A DNA stretch of 64,000 nt from an uncultured Psychrobacter sp. (lineage in GTDB: Bacteria > Pseudomonadota > Gammaproteobacteria > Pseudomonadales > Moraxellaceae): assembly GCF_947495825.1 (NCBI RefSeq), contig NZ_CANMAH010000002.1, forward strand, positions 186,001-250,000. The letters are read 5' to 3'. This document shows positions 49,771-60,864 of this stretch, in pieces. Numbering within the stretch: the stretch's first letter is position 1; each line of letters starts with the position of its first letter. The notes under the pieces were generated by a model, which searched no databases, was not told where the DNA came from, and was given only the letters and a program-made list of their open reading frames with translations. The position numbers were made by a program, and so were the translations under genes.

Positions 49771-51083
49771 ATTGAAGCTCTATTGGCGACAGAAACCTGA
49801 TTCAAATAAGAAGTGACAACGGTTAGTAGCGCTTGGCACAATGTCACTAGCTCATCGTCAGTAATGACATAAGGCGGCATAATATAGACCAATTTTCCAA
49901 AAGGTCTGACCCAAATACCATTGTTGATCAACAATGCTTGAAAAACTGGCATATCAACGGCTATCTCTAGCTCTATTACGGCAACTGCTCCCAAACACCT
50001 CACTTCTTTCACACCATTTAATGCCATAGCAGGCGCAAGCTGCTGCTGCATCACAGCTTGCATATTCGCCGTACGCGCCTCGATATCATAAGACATAATT
50101 AAATCAATCGACGCACAAGCGACCGCGCATGCCAGTGGATTACCCATAAAGGTCGGCCCATGCATCAGCGCTGGATAATCACTGTGATGAATAGTATCCG
50201 CGATTTGTCTTGCACATAAGGTGGCAGCAAATGTCATATAACCACCTGTTAGCGCCTTACCAATGGTCATGATGTCAGGGCTAATATCAGCATGTTCACA
50301 CGCAAACAGCTTACCGCTGCGTCCAAAGCCCGTGGCAATCTCGTCAGCGATTAACAACACGTCATACTCGTCACATAGCTTACGTAACAGTTGCAGGTAT
50401 TCAGGACTATAAAAGCGCATACCGCCTGCGCCTTGAATAATAGGCTCAATAATAAATCCGGCAAGCTTATCGCTGTTGTTGGCAAAAAACTGGGTTAATT
50501 CATCGCGCACGTCTTGCGTTAACTTATGCTCAAACCCCATAGGCGGCGCAGAAACAAAATGCTGCGTCGGCAATTGCGTGCCATATAAGCTGTGCATGCC
50601 ATTGACCGGATCACAGATACTCATGGCATGCCAGGTATCGCCATAGTAGCCTGAATGGGTCGAGGCAAATTGGTTTTTATTAATACGTCCAACCGCGATT
50701 TGATATTGCAGCGCCATTTTAAGAGCCACTTCTACTGCAATACTACCGCTATCAGCATAAAAAATAGCATCTAGGCCTTTTGGTACGATAGAGAGCAGCT
50801 TTTGACCCAAATCTATCGCCGGCTTGTGCGTCAACCCTCCAAACATGACATGCGCCATTTTGCCCAGCTGCTTTGTGATAGCAGTATTTAGTTTGGGATG
50901 ATTATATCCATGTACGCTCGCCCACCATGACGACATGCCATCGATAAGGCGCGTACCATCTTCGGTGACGATGTAGATACCCTCTGCATAGTCAATAACG
51001 ATATTAGGATAAGTGGGCGGTAAGCTGGCGTAAGGATGCCACAGGTGGTTTTGATCAAAATCGCTAGTAGCAGGTTTCGTCAT
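49767..51083 (-). CDS. bioA: Adenosylmethionine-8-amino-7-oxononanoate aminotransferase
   Basis: BioA uses S-adenosylmethionine as amino donor to form 7,8-diaminopelargonate. The 438-residue class III aminotransferase shows LWHPYASLPP at the start, SSWWASVHGYNHPKLN, the PLP-binding LLIADEIATGFGRSGKLFACE, and the Schiff-base Lys in MTIGKALTGGYM. It heads a bioA-bioD pair. Confidence 0.96.
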   Translation of the reverse strand: MTKPATSDFDQNHLWHPYASLPPTYPNIVIDYAEGIYIVTEDGTRLIDGMSSWWASVHGYNHPKLNTAITKQLGKMAHVMFGGLTHKPAIDLGQKLLSIVPKGLDAIFYADSGSIAVEVALKMALQYQIAVGRINKNQFASTHSGYYGDTWHAMSICDPVNGMHSLYGTQLPTQHFVSAPPMGFEHKLTQDVRDELTQFFANNSDKLAGFIIEPIIQGAGGMRFYSPEYLQLLRKLCDEYDVLLIADEIATGFGRSGKLFACEHADISPDIMTIGKALTGGYMTFAATLCARQIADTIHHSDYPALMHGPTFMGNPLACAVACASIDLIMSYDIEARTANMQAVMQQQLAPAMALNGVKEVRCLGAVAVIELEIAVDMPVFQALLINNGIWVRPFGKLVYIMPPYVITDDELVTLCQALLTVVTSYLNQVSVANRASI

Positions 51084-51330
51084 AGCACACTCTTAAACAT
51101 CAAACGTGGGGAAAATTGAATGTCCATATTCGTCATATTATTCCTAGTTTTTAGCACTTCCATATAGATAGTGAACTCAATTTAAAATAGGTAAAGTGCG
51201 ACTGGGATGAATTTTTCGTAGCCTCTGTGATAGCAGCAAGCAAGGGAAATTTATACCAGTCGCATACAACTATTAACGTATCGATTTTATTTTGAGCTGA
51301 GTATTTATCAATAGCATAATCTACAACGCA

Positions 51331-51582
<252 letters not shown>

Positions 51583-51605
51583 CTACTCCTATTAAATAAG
51601 TAGGG

Positions 51606-52208
<603 letters not shown>

Positions 52209-52441
52209 TTATTGGTTAATAGTAGCGCTTATGCTAACAAATTTTGGTTAAACATAATACTTATCTATGGTCAGTACTTAGTATAATTTTTAATCTAAAT
52301 GCACTAAACAGCGATCACGCATGACTACATTTGCCCTAACATTTTTAGCATCAGCTTTGCTACAATAGACGGTTCGACTCATCTCTTGCTTTTGTTAAAG
52401 TAATGATCCAATAACAGGGTTACGATGAGGAATAGTTAGAC

Positions 52442-52466
52442 AAGGACCTGGTATATTGCGGTCCTT
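52442..52466 (+). repeat. Hairpin directly upstream of the smpB ribosome site
   Basis: AAGGACC pairs with GGTCCTT around an 11-base loop and ends two or three bases before the GGAGAG ribosome-binding site of smpB. Confidence 0.55.
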
Positions 52467-52477
52467 ATGGAGAGTTT

Positions 52478-52954
52478 ATGTCAAAAAAATCAAGAAAACC
52501 TGACAATCAGATTTGCTCAAACAAAAAAGCGCGTCACGAGTATTTCATCGAGGAGACGTTCGAGGCAGGATTGTCGCTACAAGGCTGGGAAGTCAAAGCC
52601 ATCCGTGCTGGTAAAATGTCCATTACCGAAGCTTATATCACCTTTCGTAACGGTGAAGCGTTTTTGTTTGGGGCACACATTCAGCCACTATTATCAAGCT
52701 CAACGCATGTCAGCCCTGATAGTATCCGTACGCGTAAGCTGCTGCTCAATCGCCGCGAGATTGACAAACTCTACGGCGCGGTCAATCAAAAAGGCTATGC
52801 TTGCGTGCCGTTATCGTGCTACTGGAAGCGCTCTATGGTGAAATGTCAAATAGCGCTGGCAGTTGGTAAAAAGCAGCATGATAAACGCAAAACCTTAAAA
52901 GACCGTGATTGGGAACGTGATAAGCAGCGCGGCTTTAAACAGCATTTGGATTAA
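52478..52954 (+). CDS. smpB: SsrA-binding protein SmpB
   Basis: SmpB binds tmRNA and brings it to stalled ribosomes for trans-translation. The 158-residue protein has [20 protein letters not shown], the core [18 protein letters not shown], and the basic C-terminal tail [21 protein letters not shown] that mimics an mRNA in the decoding channel. GGAGAG precedes the ATG. tmRNA (ssrA) was not found in the window. Confidence 0.96.
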   Translation: MSKKSRKPDNQICSNKKARHEYFIEETFEAGLSLQGWEVKAIRAGKMSITEAYITFRNGEAFLFGAHIQPLLSSSTHVSPDSIRTRKLLLNRREIDKLYGAVNQKGYACVPLSCYWKRSMVKCQIALAVGKKQHDKRKTLKDRDWERDKQRGFKQHLD

Positions 52955-52990
52955 TACCCTAACTAAATTTACTTTACGGTATTAGCATTC

Positions 52991-53032
52991 AAAAAAAGGA
53001 CGATTCAACTTTAAGCTGTGTCGTCCTTTTTT
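52991..53032. terminator. Bidirectional terminator between smpB and the transporter gene
   Basis: AAAGGACGA and TCGTCCTTT pair around a 17-base loop, with A-tract and T-tract on either side. Confidence 0.85.
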
Positions 53033-53087
53033 CGTTCTAGGTATAAATATAGTTTCACAAAAGCAATCTACTTGTACTGACAACTAT

Positions 53088-54098
53088 TTAGACGGTTTTA
53101 GCAGTTAGCGTCGCTTTTGTTTCTCGATTTGCCTTACGTAATTGACGGACGCCATGAATAATCAAAAAACCTATCCCTAACCAAATCAATCCGTAGCTGT
53201 ATATCATCGCTGACTCAAATGGGTTGCCAAGTACCGTGATAGCTAAGATAAATAATAGCGCAGGCTCAATATAGCTCATCATGCCATAGACATTTACTGG
53301 CAACATTTGGCTAGCATCGACGTTGGTTTTCATCGCCAACACACTAAGTATGCCTAATCCTACTAGCATCATAATAAAAAACCCAGAACCGCTAACGAGC
53401 ATCAAACTGGTCGGTGCAACGAAGAATAAGTAAGCCATTGCAAATGGTGCAAAAATAGTCAAATCGACCAATAATCCAGTGATTGCGCCAATACCTTGCA
53501 GACGGCGAATGATATAGTACAGCGGATACGTACCACAAACCCACAAGGTCGCCCAAGACACGCTTTGGGTGCGCACAATTTCACTGCCCACGCCTAATGC
53601 GGCAAAAGCAACAGCCAACCATTGCAAACGGCTTAATTTTTCGCCAAACAAAACGCAGCCGAACACCACCATCATGAGGGGAAATAAAAAATATCCCATC
53701 GCGGTTTGGACGCCTTGACCGTTGACTGGTGCCCACATAAACAGCCAAAATTGACTAAGAAATATCGGTGTCGGCAATAGCAACCATGCCCATTGTTTAA
53801 TGGAGCGCAAGCTTTTTAACTTTTTAACATGCATCCTCAAACGGCCGCTAACCATGAGATACCCTACCAAAGCCGTCCACATCGCTAACATCCGCCAGAT
53901 GAATACTTGCGTACCTGATAATGGTGCCAAAAAGCTGCTGTACGCATAAAGCACGCCAAATAGAAGGTTTGATAATACGGCCAATGCCACGCCCATTATT
54001 AATGTACGTTGCTGAACGCTGCCCGCTGTCCACATTGCAGGTAACGGCATGCGCGCAATAGTATTTGCGAATGTATTAGATAGCATTGAGATAGACAT
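53088..54098 (-). CDS. RarD-like DMT superfamily transporter (EamA)
   Basis: A 336-residue inner-membrane protein with about ten helices in two EamA repeats. The segments LLFGVLYAYSSFLAPLSGTQVFIWRML and FWLFMWAPVNGQGVQTAMGYFLFPL are characteristic of RarD, named for chloramphenicol sensitivity though its substrate is unknown. I start at the ATG at 54098 (MSISML); a GTG lies three codons earlier. A divergent Lrp/AsnC-family regulator gene lies 216 bases away, an arrangement often seen when the regulator controls an amino-acid exporter. Confidence 0.83.
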   Translation of the reverse strand: MSISMLSNTFANTIARMPLPAMWTAGSVQQRTLIMGVALAVLSNLLFGVLYAYSSFLAPLSGTQVFIWRMLAMWTALVGYLMVSGRLRMHVKKLKSLRSIKQWAWLLLPTPIFLSQFWLFMWAPVNGQGVQTAMGYFLFPLMMVVFGCVLFGEKLSRLQWLAVAFAALGVGSEIVRTQSVSWATLWVCGTYPLYYIIRRLQGIGAITGLLVDLTIFAPFAMAYLFFVAPTSLMLVSGSGFFIMMLVGLGILSVLAMKTNVDASQMLPVNVYGMMSYIEPALLFILAITVLGNPFESAMIYSYGLIWLGIGFLIIHGVRQLRKANRETKATLTAKTV

Positions 54099-54314
54099 AA
54101 TCAGCACCGTAAGTTTGAATAAACGTTAGAGAGATCAGCTTTTATTTTGTATAGAACAAGCTTTATCGGTATGTTTTATTCTACTAAGGTACTACGAGAT
54201 ATTATCTCTATATAAATACTATTTTGAATTTTTTTATCAAATTACTAGTGCTAAACTGAATTATTTATCAACTATTAGGTTATAGTGATAATACTTTCTA
54301 TAAGAGCCAATACA

Positions 54315-54782
54315 ATGAGTGAAACTTTAGATGATATTGATAAAGCCATTTTAAATTTATTACAAGATGATGCAACGCTGCCATTAAAAACAATCGCAGA
54401 ACGTGTTCACGTGTCTATCGCTACGGCCCAACGACGTATTCAATCACTTGTCAATAATGGTGTTATTACCAAACAAGTCGCTATCGTTAATCCAAATAAG
54501 GTTGGCTACGGTCTAACGGCAGTGGTGATGATTCAAATGCTACGCTCGAATAACTCTATGCAGCACCGATTTGAGCGCTTGATGAGTGATCAACCGCAAG
54601 TAATGAGCTGTTATGAAGTATCAGGGGACGCGGATTTTATGCTAATGGTCAATGCAAAGAACATGCAAGACTATCATCAGTTTACCCGTAATCTACTGAC
54701 GCATGAGAATAATGTACGTAGTTTCAGCAGTCAGTTTGTGATGAATTTTACAAAGAGTGGGACAAAAATTTTGTTGGATTAA
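54315..54782 (+). CDS. Lrp/AsnC family transcriptional regulator
   Basis: A 155-residue regulator with an N-terminal winged helix-turn-helix (LDDIDKAILNLLQDDATLPLKTIAE, then SIATAQRRIQSLVNNGVI) and a C-terminal RAM/AsnC ligand domain (VMSCYEVSGDADFMLMVNAKNM). The ATG at 54315 gives the usual MSETLDDID start; the frame is open ten codons upstream. It is divergent to the RarD-like transporter gene, so it may sense an amino acid and regulate that gene. Ligand unknown. Confidence 0.88.
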   Translation: MSETLDDIDKAILNLLQDDATLPLKTIAERVHVSIATAQRRIQSLVNNGVITKQVAIVNPNKVGYGLTAVVMIQMLRSNNSMQHRFERLMSDQPQVMSCYEVSGDADFMLMVNAKNMQDYHQFTRNLLTHENNVRSFSSQFVMNFTKSGTKILLD

Positions 54783-55008
54783 CCACAGATAAGCTGTTGT
54801 ATTGTCGATATATTTAGCGGACTTATCGTTATTAACCACCTATAAATGGTAAATACTGCAATATTATCTCACGCTATCAATAACTTATCGCTACCTGAGG
54901 GTAATTCATGTTAAAATGAGCGGTTTTTAAAGGCACAGAAAACCTGTCCGTCTGCCTTTAAATCCTCTTTATGCTCTACAGCCAAACTCTTAGCTAATAG
55001 GTCCGCCC

Positions 55009-57459
55009 ATGTCTGCCGATACCATCGCCCGCACCGCCTTTAAACAAGGCGTCAAACCGCTTTACGACTATGATAAACATTGGGCAAGCTGCTATGAGCC
55101 CGCTCCTTACTTGCCGATGACGCGTGCTGAGATGGATGCGCTCGGTTGGGATGCTTGTGATGTCATTATCATCTCAGGTGATGCTTATGTCGATCATCCA
55201 AGCTTTGGCATGGCAATCATTGGTCGTCTATTAGAGTCGCAAGGCTTTCGTGTCGGTATCATTGCCCAGCCTGATTGGAAGAGTAAAGACGCTTTTATGG
55301 AGCTTGGTAAGCCCGTCTACGCTTACGGCGTCACTGCGGGCAATATGGATAGCATGATTAACCGCTACACCGCTGATCGCAAGATTCGTAGTGATGACGC
55401 TTACTCACCAGGAAACGTCGCCAATAAACGCCCTGACCGCGCGGCTATTGTCTATAGTCAGCGCTGCCGTGAAGCTTATCCTGATGTGCCGATTATCTTA
55501 GGTGGTATTGAAGGCAGTCTGCGCCGTATTGCTCATTATGACTATTGGTCAGATAAGGTGCGCCGTAGTATCCTCCTCGACTCTCGCGCTGACGTTTTAT
55601 TGTATGGTAACGCTGAGCGGGCCATCGTCGATGTGGTACATGGTCTCTCAAAAGGCTATACGTTTGAGCAAATGAGCAAGCTACGTGGTACAGCTTATTT
55701 GCTGTCGCCTAGCCGTCGCCATTGGCAAGCGGATATGACTGAAGTGGCAAGCAACGATGTCGATACCGTCGGCCGTGTCGATCCCATTATCAATCCGTAT
55801 GTGATGACCGAAGACGTTGATAGCTGTAAAATCGAGCAAGAAAAGCCTAGCGACTCGCCAGTTGGGCAAGCCATGACAGGAATGTCTGCCCAATATGCTG
55901 GCTTCGTCGCAGAGCCAGTTACCAATAAAGTTATTAACGCTGATCAAGTCGATGAAGATACTCAAGTGGTGCAGCTGCGAGGGTTCGACAACGTCAAAGA
56001 AAAGCCTAAGACTGCGCGTAAATATAAACTTAAATTACCTGCTCGTGAAAAGACGGTGATTCGCCTACCTGATTATGAGCAAGTCAAGTCTGATCCTGTT
56101 CTTTATGCTCACGCCAGCCGTATCCTGCATTTAGAGACCAATCCAGGTAATGCTCGTGCGCTGGTGCAGCGTCATGGTAGCGGCGGCGGCAACTCGCACA
56201 CTGCTATCGATGTATGGCTCAATCCACCACCGATTCCACTCTCAACTGAAGAGATGGATTATGTGTTTGATCTACCCTATGCACGCTTGCCGCATCCAAG
56301 CTATGGCGATGCGCGCATTCCTGCTTATGACATGATTAAGTTTTCGGTCAATATCATGCGTGGCTGCTTTGGTGGTTGTACGTTTTGCTCTATCACTGAG
56401 CACGAAGGACGTATCATCCAAAACCGCTCAGAAGACTCTATCTTACGTGAAGTCGAAGCCATCCGTGATACTGCGCCAAACTTTACTGGGGTGATATCTG
56501 ACCTTGGTGGTCCAACTGCCAATATGTATCGCCTAAACTGTAAAGATGAAACCATTGAGAAAAATTGCCGTAAGCCGTCTTGTGTCTATCCTGATGTCTG
56601 TGAAAACCTGCTTACTGATCACAGTAATTTGACTCAGCTATACCGTAAAGCCCGTGATATCAAAGGCGTCAAAAAGATTCTTATCGCTTCTGGTTTGCGC
56701 TATGACTTGGCAGTAAAAGATCCTGAATATGTCAAAGAATTGGTCAGTCATCATGTCGGTGGGTATCTCAAAATCGCACCAGAGCATTCTGAAGAAGGCG
56801 TGCTATCGAAGATGATGAAGCCTGGTATGGGCAGTTATGACGCATTTAAAGCGATGTTTGAGCGCTTCAGTCAGGAAGCAGGTAAAGAGCAGTATTTGAT
56901 TCCTTACTTTATCGCGGCTCATCCGGGTACTAAAGATGAAGACATGATGAATCTTGCGCTATGGCTCAAACGCAACGATTACCGCGCTGACCAAGTGCAA
57001 GCGTTTTACCCAAGTCCTATGGCGACGGCGACCACCATGTACCACACTCACAAAGACCCGCTACATAAGGTCAGTCGCAGTGAAGGTGATATGGATATTG
57101 TCAAATCTGGTAAACAGCGCAAATTACACAAAGCTTTTCTGCGCTATCATGATCCAAAAAACTGGGCGATGTTACGTAAAGCGCTACAAGATATGGGCCG
57201 CAGCGATCTAATCGGTAAAAATCGTGGCTGTTTAATACCGCCATTTAATGCACATTTAGAAGGACGCGACGGGGCGCAAGATAGCTATCAGTCGGCACGC
57301 AAAAAGAATAGCCGCGTAGGCAACGACTCAGTGAAGCGTAGCAATGGTTCAACCAATAATACTTCAGCGAAGAAGTCAGCTAAGAAAAATACGAAACGAG
57401 TGAGCAAAGGTAACTTCCAAACGCAGCATACTGGTTTGCCGCCGCGTAAAACTAAGTAG
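55009..57459 (+). CDS. ygiQ: YgiQ family radical SAM protein
   Basis: An 816-residue protein of the YgiQ/UPF0313 family. The N-terminal region ([37 protein letters not shown]) resembles a B12-binding-like fold. The radical SAM cluster motif is [18 protein letters not shown] (CxxxCxxC), followed by further conserved Cys ([21 protein letters not shown]). An insert at about 262-345 is probably variable. The C-terminal 55 residues are Lys/Ser/Asn-rich. The substrate of the family is not established. It is monocistronic, with a terminator after it. Confidence 0.92.
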   Translation: MSADTIARTAFKQGVKPLYDYDKHWASCYEPAPYLPMTRAEMDALGWDACDVIIISGDAYVDHPSFGMAIIGRLLESQGFRVGIIAQPDWKSKDAFMELGKPVYAYGVTAGNMDSMINRYTADRKIRSDDAYSPGNVANKRPDRAAIVYSQRCREAYPDVPIILGGIEGSLRRIAHYDYWSDKVRRSILLDSRADVLLYGNAERAIVDVVHGLSKGYTFEQMSKLRGTAYLLSPSRRHWQADMTEVASNDVDTVGRVDPIINPYVMTEDVDSCKIEQEKPSDSPVGQAMTGMSAQYAGFVAEPVTNKVINADQVDEDTQVVQLRGFDNVKEKPKTARKYKLKLPAREKTVIRLPDYEQVKSDPVLYAHASRILHLETNPGNARALVQRHGSGGGNSHTAIDVWLNPPPIPLSTEEMDYVFDLPYARLPHPSYGDARIPAYDMIKFSVNIMRGCFGGCTFCSITEHEGRIIQNRSEDSILREVEAIRDTAPNFTGVISDLGGPTANMYRLNCKDETIEKNCRKPSCVYPDVCENLLTDHSNLTQLYRKARDIKGVKKILIASGLRYDLAVKDPEYVKELVSHHVGGYLKIAPEHSEEGVLSKMMKPGMGSYDAFKAMFERFSQEAGKEQYLIPYFIAAHPGTKDEDMMNLALWLKRNDYRADQVQAFYPSPMATATTMYHTHKDPLHKVSRSEGDMDIVKSGKQRKLHKAFLRYHDPKNWAMLRKALQDMGRSDLIGKNRGCLIPPFNAHLEGRDGAQDSYQSARKKNSRVGNDSVKRSNGSTNNTSAKKSAKKNTKRVSKGNFQTQHTGLPPRKTK

Positions 57460-57542
57460 CGTTAATAAGTCGTATTAAATATTAGAAATTAGTTACTACA
57501 AATTATAGGCTAAACGTTATTAGCTCATAGCAGTAAAACAAT

Positions 57543-57583
57543 AAAAGCGCATATCAGCTCCCAAGCCGATGTGCGCTTTTTAT
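57543..57583 (+). terminator. Terminator after ygiQ
   Basis: AAAAGCGCATATC pairs with GATGTGCGCTTTT (with one G-U pair) around a 12-base loop, followed by T-rich sequence. Confidence 0.85.
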
Positions 57584-57929
57584 TTAAACTGGTTTATTGA
57601 GCCTGATAATTATCGATATAATCAATTCACTCTAAAAATGTCGCAGTACGGCTGATAGTAATTTTTGCAGTCTCTGTCTGCGTACGCACAGTAAGCAATA
57701 TAATTTTATCAGTCGCGCATTTAGACAAAATATATGCCACTTTAATTTAGAGTTTTTAAGGTTCTCCAAATTCTGAATTACATTAGCCAGCGATCACGTA
57801 ACGTAAATAACAGCTTACAAACAATTTCTAACAATCTACCGTCTTTATTTTCGCTAATATGTGCGTCATATGCTTAACGCATTGTTAAATACAAATAAAC
57901 GATATGACTGTATGTTTTTGGAGAGAATT
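57584..57929. other. Intergenic region upstream of the MliC-like lipoprotein
   Basis: No gene seen. A TATAAT at 57699-57704 without a good -35 may be a promoter. Confidence 0.4.
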
Positions 57930-58382
57930 ATGAAGACCTTAACTAAGATTGCTACTGCCCTGCCTGCCCTTGCTTTACTTAGCGCTTGTGCTACTACCGC
58001 ACCTACCCCTACTGCTCCAAATACTCCTACTACTCCAACGACGCCAAGTACGACTACCCCTGCTTCAGAAAGCGTGACTGATGCAGCCTATGATCGTATG
58101 GCGCCTGCGCCTTATACTTGTACTGACGACAGTCAAATTCTTGCCAAACAATCTATTAACAAAAAACAAGTCATGTTGACTGCCACACTTCCTAAAGTAA
58201 ACTGGTCAGAGCAGCCAATTATCTTAAATGGCGATGTGAAAGGCGACACAGCAAGCTATGTAAATGAGTCAAACCCAGAAGTTGTCTATGCATGGCACAT
58301 GACAGGCGACAAAGGCATCTTAGCTATGAAATGGGCTGATGGTAAAGAGTATCAAGTTGATTGCAAAATAGGTAGATCATAA
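57930..58382 (+). CDS. Lipoprotein, possibly MliC-like lysozyme inhibitor
   Basis: A 150-residue lipoprotein with lipobox LLSA-C, a Thr/Pro-rich linker (about 22-48) and a small C-terminal domain with two Cys (PYTCTDDSQILAK and YQVDCKI). The Cys spacing, short beta-strand-like segments and YAWHMTGDKGILAMKW resemble the C-type lysozyme inhibitor MliC/PliC family, but the match is loose. The ATG at 57930 has GGAGAG before it; the frame opens upstream but without a signal peptide. Such a protein would protect peptidoglycan from host lysozyme. Function is tentative. Confidence 0.6.
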   Translation: MKTLTKIATALPALALLSACATTAPTPTAPNTPTTPTTPSTTTPASESVTDAAYDRMAPAPYTCTDDSQILAKQSINKKQVMLTATLPKVNWSEQPIILNGDVKGDTASYVNESNPEVVYAWHMTGDKGILAMKWADGKEYQVDCKIGRS

Positions 58383-58441
58383 TTCTGGTTGTACTCTTGA
58401 TCGATAATCAACCTACACCAAAGAAGCTGAGCACTAGAATG

Positions 58442-58469
58442 AACAGTCATTAGTAATGGCTGTTTTTTT
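58442..58469 (+). terminator. Terminator after the MliC-like lipoprotein
   Basis: AACAGTCATT pairs with AATGGCTGTT (one G-U pair) around AGT, followed by a T-tract. Confidence 0.9.
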
Positions 58470-58667
58470 ATGCGTGTAGTCCATAAAACATATAGTCAGT
58501 TCGAAATAAAATCAATACGTTAATGGCGAAGTGAACCAACTATACCTGTCTTGCCGATATTTTTATAACAATCGCTCGTTTGCTGCGTTTTGCTAGAGAA
58601 GCATAACGAAAGCTGTCAAAATAGTGCTTATATAAAATTTATAACCAATGTTAAAGAGGAGACGTCG

Positions 58668-59204
58668 ATGACGAAGCGCTTAATGAATATAATGGTAATC
58701 GCTACCGCTAGTATGTGGGTGCTAACAGGCTGTAATAATAGTGCTGATACGACTGGTAGCGCCGACACAGCTACCGAGCCAACTGTCTCAGACTCATCGA
58801 CGCCAACCAACGAAATCGACTGGTCTTTGGTAGCAAGCGGACAGGAGCCTGCTGACCTTGCTGATTACAACTATCCATTTGCACATGATAGTCAAAATGT
58901 ACGCGACTACGCCGAGTATTTCGATGTAGATAATGCCACTGCCCAGCACAATCTAACCGTGAGTATGGCAAGTAACGAAGCGCTGTCAAAGGTGCTCGAT
59001 CAAGTCAATGATAGCTATATCTCTCATGAGCTGACCGATGATAAAGATATGACGCTTATCATCCATACCACACCTGATATCACGGCCAGTAGCTATAATT
59101 ATGTATTGGCTGGTGACTTTGCTGAAGGGCTGGTGTTACCTATTGAGATTAAACCTGATGGTAAAAAGGGTGAGGGTGAGGTGCATGGAGAGGTGGAGGA
59201 GTAA
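58668..59204 (+). CDS. Small lipoprotein of unknown function
   Basis: A 178-residue lipoprotein with signal peptide and lipobox VLTG-C, followed by a Ser/Thr/Asp-rich stretch and a soluble domain (NYPFAHDSQNVRDYAEYFDVDNATAQHNLTVSMASNEAL). AAGAGGAG precedes the ATG at 58668. The C-terminus is Gly/Glu-rich. I do not recognise the family. It lies 76 bases upstream of the reverse-transcriptase-like gene on the same strand; whether they are co-transcribed is not clear, as no terminator was seen between them. Confidence 0.65.
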   Translation: MTKRLMNIMVIATASMWVLTGCNNSADTTGSADTATEPTVSDSSTPTNEIDWSLVASGQEPADLADYNYPFAHDSQNVRDYAEYFDVDNATAQHNLTVSMASNEALSKVLDQVNDSYISHELTDDKDMTLIIHTTPDITASSYNYVLAGDFAEGLVLPIEIKPDGKKGEGEVHGEVEE

Positions 59205-59280
59205 AGGTTAAGTTTTACTGTTCTAAACTAAGAGTGATTAGACTGAAAAAATTAGATAGATTGTAAAAACAAGGAAGTCT

Positions 59281-60864
59281 ATGTTTAAATCATATTATCA
59301 ACAACATCAATTGCTTAGCTCGGACGAAGTTTATGCGGGTTTATTAAGCTATGGCATGTTTAGCGACAATTTACCCCCATTTCTGCAGTCTATTGATTTT
59401 TTTGGGTGGTGTAAAAAACAAAAAGAAACTACTTTCCAAAAGGAAGAAACTACTCCCGTTTATTATGAAAGTATAAGGAATATAAACATACCCAGAATTC
59501 TTACAATCCCAAATCCTATAGCGTATAGAAATCTTTGCTTCAATTTGAAAAATAATTGGAGCGATATCCTATTACATTTTCAAACTAATACAGATAGTCA
59601 TGATTGGAAAGTTAGTAGAATACATATAAGAAAAACTAAAGAGAATAAAAAAATATTAGTTATGGGAAAGTATGACACATTGAGAGTCATAAATCGTCGA
59701 ATAGATAAAGAGCAACTTTTTGATATGGGTTACTCTGACTATGAAGAAGACGATGACCCATTATTGAAGTTCAAGATTGGAGCAAGATTTCAGGCTCATG
59801 CTGATATTTCCAATTGCTTTGGTAGTATCTATACCCATTCTTTGACTTGGGCAATTGCTGGTAAAGCAAATGCAAAAGTTAAAGCAAATCGTAAGAAAAA
59901 AAATTGGTATAACGATCTAGACTCACTTTTAATGAACACTAATAATGGGGAAACGCACGGTATTTTAATAGGTGCTCATGCCTATAATTTAGTTTCTGAA
60001 ATTGTATTGGTAGTAGTCGATTACTACCTAGTCAAAAGGGGTTACAAATTTATAAGGCATATTGATGACTATATCTGTTTAACAGAAAACTATGAAACAG
60101 CAGAAAATTTTTTAGCTGACCTATCTAGTGAGTTGCGGAAATATGGTCTGATACTTAATGGTAAAAAAGTTTCAATAAAAGACTTACCTGCTACAAGAAA
60201 TTCAAGTTGGATTGTCGATATTTCCAACCATCCAGTAAGTTTGCTAAATTATCTCAATTATAGTGTTATGGTTAGTTATTTAGATTTTCTATTGAGTTTG
60301 CTTAATAAAAATGATGATGACGCTACTATATTAAATTACGGTATAAAGGTTATCACTAGTAAACAAGCTTCTAAAAACGCTATTGATTATCTTGTAAATA
60401 CTGTTCATCATTTGGTTATTCTTTACCCTTATCTTGTAGGAGTTCTTGAAAATCAACTGTTTGAAAGATATAAAGTAAAAACCTCTACAATCAAAAGCAT
60501 AGCTGACAACTTACTCGTTTATGGAGCTAAGCGAAATAGTTATGAACTTGTAGCATACTCAATATACTTTTCATTAAAATACGATTTTGAGTTTGATATA
60601 AATTCTACTTTATTAGAAAAAGTTGGTAATCTTGATGACTGCTTAACATTGCTGCTTGCCTATTTATACGATAAAAAGAAATATGGAGCCCGCAGCAATG
60701 TGATTAAGCAGCATAAAGTAGTAGCTGAGCATCTGTATAATAATAATGAAGATGATTACTGGCTATACTATTACGAGGTTTTGCCAGCTAACAAACTGCA
60801 AAAGTACTGGAGTAAGATGAAAAAGGACAAAATTAGCTTCTTGAAGCCCCTTTTCAACATCTAA
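59281..60864 (+). CDS. Stand-alone reverse-transcriptase-like protein, probable antiphage defence (Abi/UG class)
   Basis: A 527-residue protein with reverse transcriptase motifs. Early: PNPIAYRNLCFNLKNNW (78-94). Motif A: AHADISNCFGSIYTHSLTWA with Asp175, the IYTHS pattern being typical of Abi/UG defence RTs. Motif B-like: THGILIGAHAYNLVSEIVL (225-243). Motif C: FIRHIDDYICL with Asp262-Asp263. Motif D-like: YGLILNGKKVSIK. Residues about 330-527 look alpha-helical and carry no known domain, comparable to the C-terminal helical region of AbiK-like proteins. Codons are AT-rich (AGA, AGG, ATA, TTA common), unlike nearby genes, so recent transfer is likely. AAGGAAG precedes the ATG. No second defence gene, msr-msd or intron is beside it. 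The exact UG or DRT group is not assigned. Confidence 0.82.
   Translation: MFKSYYQQHQLLSSDEVYAGLLSYGMFSDNLPPFLQSIDFFGWCKKQKETTFQKEETTPVYYESIRNINIPRILTIPNPIAYRNLCFNLKNNWSDILLHFQTNTDSHDWKVSRIHIRKTKENKKILVMGKYDTLRVINRRIDKEQLFDMGYSDYEEDDDPLLKFKIGARFQAHADISNCFGSIYTHSLTWAIAGKANAKVKANRKKKNWYNDLDSLLMNTNNGETHGILIGAHAYNLVSEIVLVVVDYYLVKRGYKFIRHIDDYICLTENYETAENFLADLSSELRKYGLILNGKKVSIKDLPATRNSSWIVDISNHPVSLLNYLNYSVMVSYLDFLLSLLNKNDDDATILNYGIKVITSKQASKNAIDYLVNTVHHLVILYPYLVGVLENQLFERYKVKTSTIKSIADNLLVYGAKRNSYELVAYSIYFSLKYDFEFDINSTLLEKVGNLDDCLTLLLAYLYDKKKYGARSNVIKQHKVVAEHLYNNNEDDYWLYYYEVLPANKLQKYWSKMKKDKISFLKPLFNI

Noticed and set aside
59281..60864. Retron reverse transcriptase
   Set aside because: No msr-msd-like inverted repeats upstream, gaps too short, and the protein motifs (IYTHS after motif A, long helical C-terminus) fit Abi/UG types better than retrons.
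59281..60864. Group II intron maturase
   Set aside because: No maturase or HNH domain and no intron domain V-like hairpin beside the gene.
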